Of a stretch of DNA of 20,165 nucleotides, positions 1 to 7,782 are shown one piece after another; positions within the stretch are counted from its first letter, which is position 1, and the number at the start of each line of letters is the position of its first letter. The notes beneath the pieces are model-generated. The model had not been told where the DNA came from. It saw only the letters and a list, made by a program, of their open reading frames with translations, and made no database searches. Origin of the DNA: Pseudomonadota bacterium (GTDB taxonomy: Bacteria; Pseudomonadota; Alphaproteobacteria; RF32; CAG-239). Location: NCBI GenBank assembly GCA_021617435.1, contig JAJWCP010000010.1, positions 1 to 20,165 on the forward strand. The letters are read 5' to 3'. The position numbers and the translations under genes were made by a program.

Positions 1-45
1 ACGCGAGCTAAAATCTTCTTAAAACTAACTTTTTGAGGAGATTTT
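1..45. repeat. Hairpin abutting pilin gene 1 (copy 1 of a repeated module, cut by the window edge)
   Basis: Bases 10-24 pair with 31-45 to give a 15-bp stem (two G-U pairs) with a 6-base loop at 25-30. The first 19 bases, acgcgagctaaaatcttct, are identical to 9644-9662 upstream of the second pilin gene. The right arm contains the likely Shine-Dalgarno sequence gaggag (35-40) of the ATG at 48. The lower part of the stem present in copy 2 (gagct/agctc) is not kept here. The bases left of position 1 are missing, so an A/T run like that of copy 2 cannot be checked. It may act as a minus-strand terminator for the lptG operon, as a structure masking the pilin ribosome binding site, or both. Confidence 0.75.
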
Positions 46-47
46 TG

Positions 48-806
48 ATGTTTATTCAAAATATATTAGCTAAGCTTGCGGATAGTGAGGCAGATACGCC
101 GCAACTTTTTTCTGCGGTGTACACTAAAAGGTACATAATGAAAAAAGTTGCAAGTAGGTGCCCGCTAGACGCAAGCCCAAAAGAGCAAGGTCGGTCTATG
201 GTGGAGATGCTTGGCGTGCTCGCGATAATCGGGGTCTTGTCCGTCGGGGCTATTGCCGGTTACTCAAAGGCGATGATGAAGTACAAGCTCAACAAACAGG
301 CGGAAGGGCTTACTATGTTGCTTGCCAACTGCATACAACTTTCAAAACAGTTGCCCGCTGTAAACGAGTGGAAAATATATACTGATATATTGCCTAAACT
401 TAACTTACTGCCCGATTCTATATCAATCATTCGCAGCAATGAGATGAAAGACATTTTAGGAATCAAATCATATTTTTATCATACTTCAGGCGAAAATGAA
501 TGGGGAATATTTTACTTTGTACCAGAAAGCTCTTTCGGCACGGAAATTTGCTATAATTTAATTAAAACTGCCAAAGAGTTTCATGCCGATATGTATAGTA
601 TTGTTCGCTCCAAAAATCGTACTGATACGTACCATGGAATGGGCACTCTTTATTACGGCGACAAATATTGCAACAACTCTGATAAAAAATGCATGCGTAA
701 TATGAGCATAAATGATATACACACGCTTTGCACCGACAAAGGCGATAGCGGTGAAGATTTTAATGTATATTATTTATGGTTAACCTGGCTGTATCCGGAG
801 CCTTAA
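48..806 (+). CDS. Type IV pilin-like protein (prepilin-type N-terminus), copy 1
   Basis: 252 residues. A prepilin-peptidase site QG|RSMVEM at residues 47-54 places the conserved Glu at position 5 of the mature protein. It is followed by a hydrophobic helix of about 20 residues, the hallmark of type IV pilins and pseudopilins. The rest is a variable, more AT-rich globular part with a Cys-containing C-terminal motif, GDKYCNNSDKKCMRNM, which is also found in the second pilin. I chose ATG 48 because it has a gaggag RBS 7 bases upstream and sits against the hairpin as in copy 2. This gives an unusually long 48-residue leader. ATG 138, with agg 6 bases upstream, would give an 18-residue leader and cannot be excluded. 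A TTG at 33 lies inside the hairpin and is unlikely. The 3' end overlaps the end of lptG by 4 bases, tail to tail. Probably an inner-membrane-inserted subunit processed by PilD; whether it builds a pilus or a secretion pseudopilus is unknown. Confidence 0.85.
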   Translation: MFIQNILAKLADSEADTPQLFSAVYTKRYIMKKVASRCPLDASPKEQGRSMVEMLGVLAIIGVLSVGAIAGYSKAMMKYKLNKQAEGLTMLLANCIQLSKQLPAVNEWKIYTDILPKLNLLPDSISIIRSNEMKDILGIKSYFYHTSGENEWGIFYFVPESSFGTEICYNLIKTAKEFHADMYSIVRSKNRTDTYHGMGTLYYGDKYCNNSDKKCMRNMSINDIHTLCTDKGDSGEDFNVYYLWLTWLYPEP

Positions 807-1912
807 TCTTCCTCAATATGCAGCATGACCGTAACGCCCAACAGCGCTACCACCAAAGTTGGCGCCCACACGGCAAACCACACCGGAATATAACCGTTAA
901 TGCCGAACGCGTATACCAACTGTGAGCTAAAATAAACCACAAATCCGGTAGTAATGCCCGCAACAATCATAAACATTACGCCGCCTTGCCGCATATTGGC
1001 TTTAAGCGCAAAAATAGCCGCGACCAAAGCCATCGCCATTAGTAAAAACGGCGATGCCAACAACGACAAATAACGCATACGGTGGCGTTGCGCCGAAAAG
1101 CCCGACGACTCATAAAAATTAATCGTTGCCGGTAAATCCCAAACTGAAATGGCGTCCGGGTCAATAAAGTTCTCTTTAATACGCTGCAGGTCAATAGTGG
1201 TATCATATTCGGCTTCCGGCAGACTTTTAGTTTCTTCTCCGCTAACAAAAACCTTAACGCCGCGCAGTTTAAACTTGTTATCTTTCAGCTCGCCGACTAA
1301 AGCCTCAACCCGCCGCAAAATTTGCGAATTGCGGTCCATCTCCAATATGCTGACATCGCGCATTGAGAGCAGCTCGCCTTCTTCCTGCCGCAGCGATTTT
1401 GCCTGAATGACCAAAACTTTGTCATCTGCCGCCGCCTCGCGTATCCATAAGCCCTTGCTTGAAAACAGCATTGCTTGCGGATTGCGGGTAGCAAAGCGGT
1501 ATTTTATAGTTTCATGCAATTCATACATTTTAGAAGAAATCGGGTTAATCAAAGCAACGTTAATAGCTCCCACAATAAACACCGCAGTCAACACCGGCGC
1601 CAAAAAGCCCCAAACCGAAACTCCGGCGGCGCGGATAATAACATATTCATTATTTTTACTGACCTTCCAAAACATAATCATTGCCGCCACCATCATTACA
1701 AACGGCAAAACCTTGTCGGTAGTTTGCGGCAAACGCGTAAGCGTATATTTTACCACATAGCTCATACCGGTATCATTGCGTCCGGAAATACGGCGCAAAG
1801 CTTCAATAGCGTCAAACATCATGATTATCCCCATAACGGTAACTAACACCAACAGAAATATCACGATTATTTGTTTTGAAAGGTAACGACCCAATATTGA
1901 ATTAAACTTCAT
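803..1912 (-). CDS. lptG: LPS export ABC transporter permease LptG (YjgP/YjgQ family)
   Basis: 369 residues, normal length for the family. Hydrophobic segments lie near residues 10-32, 60-80 and 100-122 and again near 285-305, 315-335 and 345-362. They flank a central periplasmic beta-jellyroll region, the LptF/LptG architecture. The RAAGVSVWGFLAP stretch is typical of LptG. The protein partners with LptF and the LptB ATPase to pull lipopolysaccharide out of the inner membrane toward LptC/LptA/LptD. It is the last gene of a minus-strand run, 23 bases after cysK, with aaagga 5 bases before its ATG. LptF is not adjacent, although the two are often paired. The gene end overlaps the pilin end by 4 bases with no terminator between them. 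LptG rather than LptF is favoured by sequence feel only. Confidence 0.9.
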   Translation of the reverse strand: MKFNSILGRYLSKQIIVIFLLVLVTVMGIIMMFDAIEALRRISGRNDTGMSYVVKYTLTRLPQTTDKVLPFVMMVAAMIMFWKVSKNNEYVIIRAAGVSVWGFLAPVLTAVFIVGAINVALINPISSKMYELHETIKYRFATRNPQAMLFSSKGLWIREAAADDKVLVIQAKSLRQEEGELLSMRDVSILEMDRNSQILRRVEALVGELKDNKFKLRGVKVFVSGEETKSLPEAEYDTTIDLQRIKENFIDPDAISVWDLPATINFYESSGFSAQRHRMRYLSLLASPFLLMAMALVAAIFALKANMRQGGVMFMIVAGITTGFVVYFSSQLVYAFGINGYIPVWFAVWAPTLVVALLGVTVMLHIEED

Positions 1913-1935
1913 TAACGTCCTTTATTTGTTGTTTT

Positions 1936-2862
1936 TTAGTCAAAATACCGCAAAGATAAATATCTTTCAATAGAATCGGGCAAAACAACCACAATATTTT
2001 TACCATGCATTTCATGACGCTTGCCAAGCTGCAAAGCCGCCCACACCGCCGCACCGGCTGATATTCCGATAAGCAGACCTTCGGTTGTTGCAACCTCGCG
2101 CGCAGTGTTAAAAGCTTCCTCGCTCGGCACGGCAATAACTTCATCAACTTGGTCAGACTTATATAGCGGTGGCACAAAATTAGCCCCGATTCCGGGAATT
2201 TTATGGGCTCCCGCCTCGCCGCCTTCCAAAACCTTGCTTTCATCAGGTTCTGCCGCCACCACATACAAATCAGGATTGCAGGTTTTAAGCGCCGCGGTAA
2301 TGCCGCTTAAAGTGCCGGAAGTGCCAACTCCGCAAACCAGAGCGTCTATATTGCCGCCGGTATCTTCAATCAGCTCCATAGCGGTGCCAAAGGTATGGGC
2401 TTGCGGGTTGTTTTGGTTTTCAAATTGCTTGAGCATAATAACGTTTTTGTTTTTTTCTGCCAACATTTCGGCCTTTTTAACGGCTCCGGCCATACCCTCT
2501 TCCGCCGGAGTTAAAATAACTTCCGCTCCCAAAAAACGCATAAGTTTAACCCGCTCTTTTGACATATTTTCCGGCATTAAAATAACCAGTTTATAACCTT
2601 TAGCCGCGCACATTGCCGCCAATCCGATGCCCATATTTCCCGATGTTGCCTCTACAAAAACTGTTTCAGATGTAATTTTTTCAGCCGGTATGGCGTTAAG
2701 CATTTGCAACGCCGGACGGTCTTTAACCGAAAACGCCGGATTATAGGCTTCACACTTGCCCATAATATCGGCCTTGATTTTGTGTTTTGCAACCAAACGA
2801 TTAAAGCGGAGCAACGGAGTATGACCCACCATTTCAGTTACGGAGTTATAAATTTTTGCCAT
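1936..2862 (-). CDS. cysK: Cysteine synthase (O-acetylserine sulfhydrylase)
   Basis: 308 residues, full length for CysK. This is a fold-type II PLP enzyme making L-cysteine from O-acetylserine and sulfide in the cytosol. The PLP lysine is K47 in NPAFSVKDR. The substrate loop is TSGNMG (residues 73-78; the usual form is TSGNTG). The phosphate-binding glycine loop is GVGTSGTLSG. The HKIPGIGANFVPP stretch is typical of cysteine synthases rather than of threonine deaminases. The ATG has gagg 6 bases upstream. It lies 10 bases after gmk and 23 before lptG, so it is probably co-transcribed with them, though the functions are unrelated. CysM or a cystathionine beta-synthase-like paralogue is possible but less likely. 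Confidence 0.92.
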   Translation of the reverse strand: MAKIYNSVTEMVGHTPLLRFNRLVAKHKIKADIMGKCEAYNPAFSVKDRPALQMLNAIPAEKITSETVFVEATSGNMGIGLAAMCAAKGYKLVILMPENMSKERVKLMRFLGAEVILTPAEEGMAGAVKKAEMLAEKNKNVIMLKQFENQNNPQAHTFGTAMELIEDTGGNIDALVCGVGTSGTLSGITAALKTCNPDLYVVAAEPDESKVLEGGEAGAHKIPGIGANFVPPLYKSDQVDEVIAVPSEEAFNTAREVATTEGLLIGISAGAAVWAALQLGKRHEMHGKNIVVVLPDSIERYLSLRYFD

Positions 2863-2872
2863 AACGCACCTC

Positions 2873-3538
2873 TTATTTTTCTTCTTCCGCCTCTTTCATA
2901 AGCTCAGCCACAAACGGAGGCAAGCCCGCTTGACGCACACGCTTCATTCTCTCGCCTGAAATCACGCGTTGTACCTTGCAAATTGTTTCTTCAACATTAA
3001 CGTTTACTATCACATAATCAAACTCTTGCCAATGTTTAATTTTATCAATTACCAAAGCCATACGTTTATCAATAACCTCTTTAGAGTCGGTGCCGCGGCT
3101 TTCCAAACGGCGGCGGACCTCTTTAATTGACGGCGGCAGCAAATAAATGGTTACCACATCTTCAGGCGCTTTTTGGCGCATTTGACGAGCGCCAATCCAG
3201 TCCATATCAAAGATAACATCTTGTCCGATATTGATAAAACTATCAACCTCTGAACGCAAAGTTCCGTAACGCGAGCCGTATTGCGAGTCAACGCATTCAT
3301 AAAAAGCGTCTTCCGCGCGAAATTTATCATATTGTTCATCGGTAATGTAGTAATAATCAACCCCTTCCTGCTCGCCTTCGCGCTTTTGGCGGGTGGTTAC
3401 CGAAACCGAAAATTTTAAATTAGGGTCGCGCTTTAACAGCTCTTTAATCACCGTGCTTTTGCCGGTGCCGGATGGCGCCTCAATAATAAACATCGCGCCT
3501 TTGCGGGTTTTTCTTAAAACATCAACAATATCAGTCAT
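2873..3538 (-). CDS. gmk: Guanylate kinase
   Basis: 221 residues. It phosphorylates GMP to GDP with ATP, a key step in GTP, dGTP and (p)ppGpp supply. The P-loop is APSGTGKST at residues 21-29 (often GPSGAGKST). The GMP-binding region includes SVSVTTR, EGVDYYY and YGSRYGTLRSEV, and DVIFDMDWIGARQMR follows as in the family. The start ATG has ggag 5 bases upstream, and this RBS lies in the last codons of yicC (gap 5 bases), suggesting coupled translation. The yicC-gmk pairing is common in proteobacteria. The C-terminus carries an acidic tail (KEAEEEK) that adds little to the fold. Confidence 0.95.
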   Translation of the reverse strand: MTDIVDVLRKTRKGAMFIIEAPSGTGKSTVIKELLKRDPNLKFSVSVTTRQKREGEQEGVDYYYITDEQYDKFRAEDAFYECVDSQYGSRYGTLRSEVDSFINIGQDVIFDMDWIGARQMRQKAPEDVVTIYLLPPSIKEVRRRLESRGTDSKEVIDKRMALVIDKIKHWQEFDYVIVNVNVEETICKVQRVISGERMKRVRQAGLPPFVAELMKEAEEEK

Positions 3539-3543
3539 TATTA

Positions 3544-4446
3544 TTACTCCACGTTTTGAATCTGTTCACGAAACTGTTCTATCAGGGCTTTAAGCTCCAT
3601 GCCGCATTGCGTTTGCGCAATATCCATTGACTTTGAGCATAAGGTGTTGGACTCGCGGTTAAGCTCTTGGCATAAAAAGTCAAGCCGGCGCCCGACCGGA
3701 TTAGATTCCGCAAGCAACTCGCCGGCGGTTTTAATATGCACATACAGGCGGTCAAGCTCTTCTTTAACATCGGCTTTCATAATCAGGAGCAATGCCTCTT
3801 GCCCCAAGCGCTCTTCAGATACATTTACATCAGCCGCCAACTCATTAATCTGAGTAGCAATTTTGGCTTTGATTTTATCATTAACGCCGGCATAAATTGC
3901 GGCGGCTTGGTCGGTGGTCAGCTTAATTTGAGCTAAAATATTTTGCAATGCGTCATAAATTTTAGCGCCCTCATTCTGCCTATCTTGCGCCAACGCCTCC
4001 GCCGAGGTTTTAAAACTTGCAAGCAACGCGGCTTTAAGCGCGGCGACTTCCTCTTCATCAGGAGTATTTTCTTTAACCGTCACCACTCCGCTGATATTTA
4101 ACAAATCCGCCGGATTGGGTTTTGCGAACAGTTCAGGCTGCACAAGATATATTTCCGAAACTTTGGCAGTTAATTTGGCGAGCAACTCCGTATTAAGCAA
4201 AACCTCAGGTTCGGCGCCGTCAGAGGTAATATCAAGCGATATATTAACCGTGCCGCGGGCAAAATAGGAAGCGCAAAGTTTTTTAACTTCTTCATCTAAG
4301 CCTGAAAGCCATTGCGGTATGCGAGTTTTAACATCAAGCCCTTTGGCGTTCACGCTTTTAATTTCCCATACCCATGCGTAAGTTTTGTTTTGATAGCTAA
4401 AACTGCCCTGATTACGGGTAAATCCGGTCATACTGGAAAGTTGCAA
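3544..4446 (-). CDS. yicC: YicC family endoribonuclease
   Basis: 300 residues, the usual length of about 290-300. It begins LQLSSMTGFTR, matching the family signature (SMTGFAR near the N-terminus). It ends with the DUF1732-type block around LCSKSMDIAQTQCGMELKALI and a typical REQIQNVE terminus. YicC proteins are metal-dependent endoribonucleases that influence small-RNA stability in E. coli; that function is inferred here. The start is TTG at 4446, supported by a strong aaggag 7 bases upstream. The ATG at 4431 would begin inside the signature and has no such RBS. It is the first gene of the minus-strand run yicC-gmk-cysK-lptG. Confidence 0.92.
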   Translation of the reverse strand: MQLSSMTGFTRNQGSFSYQNKTYAWVWEIKSVNAKGLDVKTRIPQWLSGLDEEVKKLCASYFARGTVNISLDITSDGAEPEVLLNTELLAKLTAKVSEIYLVQPELFAKPNPADLLNISGVVTVKENTPDEEEVAALKAALLASFKTSAEALAQDRQNEGAKIYDALQNILAQIKLTTDQAAAIYAGVNDKIKAKIATQINELAADVNVSEERLGQEALLLIMKADVKEELDRLYVHIKTAGELLAESNPVGRRLDFLCQELNRESNTLCSKSMDIAQTQCGMELKALIEQFREQIQNVE

Positions 4447-4479
4447 AATATTTCTCCTTTTTTAACGGTTTCAGTTTAA

Positions 4480-4485
4480 TATAAT
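4480..4485 (+). promoter_or_regulatory. Candidate -10 element for the short-chain dehydrogenase gene
   Basis: A perfect TATAAT lies 30 bases before the ATG at 4515, in the 68-base divergent spacer between yicC and the dehydrogenase gene. No convincing -35 hexamer lies 16-18 bases upstream, where the sequence is T-rich. An aaccggtt palindrome follows at 4489-4496. The spacer should also hold the yicC promoter, which I could not place. Confidence 0.35.
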
Positions 4486-4514
4486 AACAACCGGTTAATA
4501 TTTTACTAGGAAAA

Positions 4515-5285
4515 ATGATGGATAAAAACATAAAAAACATTTTAATCACAGGAGCATCATCCGGTATCGGCGAAGCTCTGGCATTATATTATGCCAAACT
4601 GCCGCAAACCGTATTGTTTATATGCGGACGCAACAAAAAGCGCTTAAATTCAGTGGCCAAGCAATGCCGCCAACTCGGAGCTGAAGTTCACACCTCTGTT
4701 TTAGACGTAACCGATAAAGCCAAAACTGCCGCATGGATAAAAAAATGCAACGATGCCGCCCCTCTTAATTTGGTTTTTGCCAACGCCGGAGTTTCAACCG
4801 GCGCGGAGACAGAAGAAAATATTTATAACACCTTTAACACCAACATTTTCGGTGTTTTAAACACGGTAACCCCCGCGATTGAAATTTATCGGCAGCGTAA
4901 AAACACAAGCAAGCCGCGGATTATTGCCATTACCGCCTCTATTGCCGGATACCACGGCTTGGCGAGTTGCCCGTCATACAGCGCCAGTAAAGCCTGTGTT
5001 AAAGCTTATGGCGAAGCCATGCGCCTCCGACTTTCAGCAGAAGGTATTCAGCTTAACGTAATTTGTCCGGGGTTTGTACGCTCCCGCATTACCGATAAAA
5101 ACACCTGCCCGATGCCGTTTTTTATGGAAGCGGAAAACGCGGCGGAAATTATCGCCGACCGCATTAACAAAAATATCGGGCTGATTGCATTTCCGTGGCC
5201 GATGCGCTTGGCAGCATGGATTGGCGCCGTTTTGCCCAACTGCGTAAGCAATTTTATTTATTCTAAAATTCCGTACAAGGTTTAA
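4515..5285 (+). CDS. Short-chain dehydrogenase/reductase (SDR) family protein
   Basis: 256 residues, classical SDR size. The Rossmann nucleotide motif TGASSGIG is at residues 12-19, NAG (in FANAGVS) follows strand 4, and the catalytic YSASK motif is preceded by the conserved Ser of ITASIAG. CPGFVRSRI matches the family PG motif. The protein should be an NAD(P)H-dependent oxidoreductase; the substrate cannot be read from the sequence. ATG 4518 has slightly better spacing from agg (4508-4510) than ATG 4515; they differ by one residue. A mildly hydrophobic C-terminal segment (FPWPMRLAAWIGAVLP) suggests membrane association, as in several SDRs acting on lipids. It is monocistronic, with its 3' end 2 bases from the convergent Smr gene. 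Confidence 0.88.
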   Translation: MMDKNIKNILITGASSGIGEALALYYAKLPQTVLFICGRNKKRLNSVAKQCRQLGAEVHTSVLDVTDKAKTAAWIKKCNDAAPLNLVFANAGVSTGAETEENIYNTFNTNIFGVLNTVTPAIEIYRQRKNTSKPRIIAITASIAGYHGLASCPSYSASKACVKAYGEAMRLRLSAEGIQLNVICPGFVRSRITDKNTCPMPFFMEAENAAEIIADRINKNIGLIAFPWPMRLAAWIGAVLPNCVSNFIYSKIPYKV

Positions 5286-5287
5286 GC

Positions 5288-5824
5288 TTAATCACGGTTG
5301 CGGCGCAGCAAAATATATAATGCGCCGCTGCCGCCAAGCTTGGGCGACGGATGGATATACGAGAGTATCAGCTGTTTTAAATTATCTTGCGAAAGCCATT
5401 GCGGAACGCGGTCTTTAAGCACGCCTTTAGGAGCAAAAATATCTTCATCTTGGTGCTGAAGTCCTTTGCCGGTCACAATTAAAATACAACGTTTGCGCGC
5501 TAAATACGCATTGGTCACAAATTTATAAACCGCGTCATAAGCTCTGTCTTCCGTATAACCGTGCAAATCCAGCGACGCTTCAACCGCAAACTCTTCACGT
5601 TTAAAACGGCGCATAGTGTTAGCATCAATATCGGCAGTAGTGCCCAGCTCTAATTTATGATGATAAAGTTTGAGCGGAACGTTTTGCTCCCTCTCCGCCT
5701 TAAAGGCAGTTTTAGGCTTGGATTGCGAAACAACCGACTTATGCGGTATCGGGGCAATATTTTTTACCGTCTCTTGCCATGCCTCATTATCGGCATCGCT
5801 GATTTTAATTTCATTATTTGCCAA
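5288..5824 (-). CDS. Smr (MutS2 C-terminal-like) domain protein
   Basis: About 178 residues. The C-terminal half is an Smr domain: LDLHGYT motif, a central TGKG, and a terminal GALYILLRR strand. The N-terminal half is probably unstructured and rich in Lys, Gln and Ser. Smr domains bind or nick branched nucleic acid or act on RNA in ribosome rescue; the target here is unknown. There is no ATG near the front. TTG 5824 has agg 6 bases upstream, while TTG 5830 lies directly against it, so I prefer 5824. The start lies inside the end of mltA, an 11-base overlap that indicates translational coupling. The order Tim44-domain gene, mltA, Smr is familiar in Alphaproteobacteria. Confidence 0.85.
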   Translation of the reverse strand: MANNEIKISDADNEAWQETVKNIAPIPHKSVVSQSKPKTAFKAEREQNVPLKLYHHKLELGTTADIDANTMRRFKREEFAVEASLDLHGYTEDRAYDAVYKFVTNAYLARKRCILIVTGKGLQHQDEDIFAPKGVLKDRVPQWLSQDNLKQLILSYIHPSPKLGGSGALYILLRRNRD

Positions 5825-6986
5825 TTTCAACCTCAGAACCGCGCGGAATTAAAATATAATAACGCCCTGCCGCGTTCATTTTACCGGCTGAAAGCAAAGC
5901 TTCTTCGCCGTGCCCCCAAAAATAATCGCCGCGAACTGCACCTTTAATGGCTCCGCCGATGTCTTGCGCCAGCATAAGTTTTTGCAAAGACTCATTATCC
6001 GGCGCCGTGGTTTCAAGCCAAAGCAGCGAGCCAAGCGGGATATAGCTGTTATCAACCGCCAGTGAGCGACCGGCAGTTAATGAAACGCCAAGCGCTCCGA
6101 CCGGACCATCGGCATCGGAAATGCGGTGAAAAATAAAGCGCGGATTTTCATCCATATTAACTTGCGCTATTTGCGGGTTGGCTTTTAACCAGTCGCGGAT
6201 TTTATCCATTGACGCCTCGCCCGGTTTAAGCAAGCCTTTTTTAAGCAGTATACTGCCGATACCGACAAAATTATGCCCATTGTTATCAGCGTAACGAATC
6301 CTAACGCTGCTGTTGTCATCAAGCATTGCCACCGCCGAACCCTGAATTTGCATTAAATAAATATCAACCGCGTCATCGCCCCACAAAATAACCGGAGCGT
6401 TAAGCCCGTTGCGCTCAATTTCAGCGCGGGTGTAATATGGAACAATCTTATTGTTTTGCATTCTGCCAAGCAAGCGTTTATCAGGCAAGGAACTATCAAA
6501 ATCGCGCAACTTAATTTCCAATAAATCATTCGGACGACCGTAAATCGGGTATTTATACTTGCCGTGTTTTTGGCGCGAGGCGTTAAGTTCCGCCTCATAA
6601 TACGAGGTAAATTTGCCTTTATCATTTAAATTATACAAAACCAGATAGGGTTGAAAATTTTCTCGTAAAAATGACCGCATCTCTTTGTCGGTGGTAATAT
6701 TGAGCGCTCTAAACCGATGACAAGCCCTCAAATACGCTTCCGGCGTGATTTTAATTTGCGCTTTTTGCAAAAGGTCAGGTTTAACGGCAACCGCCTCGCA
6801 ACTTTTGGCAAACGCGGGAATCGCCTCGTGTAAATTGTCATGATTAAAATTTTTAAGCTGATTATATGAAGACGGTTGAAGCTCCACCCCCGTTTCAGCC
6901 CCGATAACGGCAGACGGAGAAGTGCGCCTTTCAAACGAACAAGCGGACAAACAAGCAAACAGTAGTAAAAGACCAAATTTTTTCAT
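5814..6986 (-). CDS. mltA: Membrane-bound lytic murein transglycosylase A, lipoprotein
   Basis: 390 residues. A lipoprotein signal peptide (MKKFGLLLLFACLSAC, lipobox LSAC) is followed by the MltA barrel region (YPIYGRPNDL, then WGDDAVDIYLMQIQGS). A C-terminal 3D domain follows with QDIGGAIKG, whose Asp near residue 342 corresponds to the catalytic Asp of the family, and RGDYFWGHG. It cleaves peptidoglycan glycan strands to 1,6-anhydro-muropeptides at the outer membrane. I use ATG 6986 rather than the ATG ten codons upstream. It restores a proper lipoprotein signal, and it overlaps the stop of the preceding gene as TAATG, a typical coupling arrangement. Confidence 0.93.
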   Translation of the reverse strand: MKKFGLLLLFACLSACSFERRTSPSAVIGAETGVELQPSSYNQLKNFNHDNLHEAIPAFAKSCEAVAVKPDLLQKAQIKITPEAYLRACHRFRALNITTDKEMRSFLRENFQPYLVLYNLNDKGKFTSYYEAELNASRQKHGKYKYPIYGRPNDLLEIKLRDFDSSLPDKRLLGRMQNNKIVPYYTRAEIERNGLNAPVILWGDDAVDIYLMQIQGSAVAMLDDNSSVRIRYADNNGHNFVGIGSILLKKGLLKPGEASMDKIRDWLKANPQIAQVNMDENPRFIFHRISDADGPVGALGVSLTAGRSLAVDNSYIPLGSLLWLETTAPDNESLQKLMLAQDIGGAIKGAVRGDYFWGHGEEALLSAGKMNAAGRYYILIPRGSEVEIGK

Positions 6987-7639
6987 TAATTTTTCTTTGT
7001 GGAAACCAATAACCATACCGGAGTGTTAGAGTTGATGTCTTTTTCAAAAGTCCATACATCGGTAATCTGCTGCACAAAATTTTCATCGCCTTCAATAACT
7101 TCACCGGCGGCATTTTTGAGCAAATTAATCTGCTCGCTGATAAATTTTACCGCAATGCTTGCTATGCCTTTTGATGAAATTTTGGCATCGGCAATGGTTA
7201 AATCATCAATTTTGATTAAATCGGTTTCGGCGGTAATGCCTTCAGCAGCGCGATCACCGATAATTTTTTTAAACCCGTCAAATAACTTTTTGCCGGTAAG
7301 CATTTTAAGCGTTTCTTCATCACGCGCAGCAAACGCCGTCAGCACCATTTCAAAAACTTTGGAGCAACGGGCGCAAAAATCCTTGCGGTTAAAGTTAGGT
7401 ATTTGGTATAAAATTTTATCAACCCCTTGCAAATTTGCGGGGTCGGTCGGCTGTTCTGCCTCAGATTCAGAAGTATTGATTATTTTTTCAACCTCTTGCT
7501 TGATTTTTTCAAATTCTTCATGCGAAACAATTCTGACCTCATGGCTTTGTTCAGGGCGGGTGCCGAGCACATTACGCAAGCGGGCAAAAATTACTACCGC
7601 GACAATCAGTAAAAAAATTATATCCAAATAAGCTGACAT
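6986..7639 (-). CDS. Tim44-domain protein (TimA-like), single membrane anchor
   Basis: 217 residues. One N-terminal hydrophobic segment (residues 4-20) is followed by a charged linker and a C-terminal Tim44-like domain from about residue 75 (FNRKDFCARCSKVFEMVLTAFAARDEETLKMLT, then VKFISEQIN and DVWTFEKD). It resembles the mitochondrial import motor subunit Tim44. In Alphaproteobacteria these proteins are inner-membrane anchored and of poorly defined role. The gene is divergent from secB, a pairing that suggests a link to protein export. It has gaggg 6 bases before its ATG and a good promoter (7671-7699). It leads the operon Tim44-mltA-Smr, with a TAATG overlap into mltA. Confidence 0.88.
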   Translation of the reverse strand: MSAYLDIIFLLIVAVVIFARLRNVLGTRPEQSHEVRIVSHEEFEKIKQEVEKIINTSESEAEQPTDPANLQGVDKILYQIPNFNRKDFCARCSKVFEMVLTAFAARDEETLKMLTGKKLFDGFKKIIGDRAAEGITAETDLIKIDDLTIADAKISSKGIASIAVKFISEQINLLKNAAGEVIEGDENFVQQITDVWTFEKDINSNTPVWLLVSTKKN

Positions 7640-7670
7640 ATTTATCCCTCATTTTCAAAAACCTGAGTGT

Positions 7671-7699
7671 AATATAGGGGCTTTTATCCCAATTATCAA
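7671..7699 (-). promoter_or_regulatory. Sigma70-like promoter for the Tim44-mltA-Smr operon
   Basis: Read on the minus strand: TTGATA (7699-7694), a 17-base spacer, then TATATT (7676-7671), with the start codon about 32 bases further on. It matches five of six bases at -35 and, at -10, all but the two 3'-most bases of TATAAT. It stands back to back with the secB promoter, the two -35 boxes being 9 bases apart. Confidence 0.65.
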
Positions 7700-7708
7700 C
7701 TATTATAT

Positions 7709-7737
7709 TTGACTACTTGCACAATTTACTGTATGAC
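7709..7737 (+). promoter_or_regulatory. Sigma70-like promoter for secB-trmL
   Basis: TTGACT (7709-7714), a 17-base spacer, then TATGAC (7732-7737). Transcription would start near 7744. This lies after the in-frame ATG at 7717 and so supports the ATG at 7783 as the true secB start. Confidence 0.6.
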
Positions 7738-7782
7738 AAGGATATTAATTTTTGTTTTAACTGTTTTTTTAAGGATAACACC

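Noticed and set aside
33..47. TTG start at 33 for the first pilin
   Set aside because: It lies within the hairpin, upstream of the gaggag/ATG 48 pair that matches the layout of copy 2.
6999..7631. 210-codon open frame on the plus strand
   Set aside because: Exact antisense shadow of the Tim44-domain gene, which has the family match, RBS and promoter.
7717..7782. Longer N-terminus for SecB
   Set aside because: The ATG at 7717 precedes the predicted transcription start, has no RBS, and adds residues foreign to SecB.
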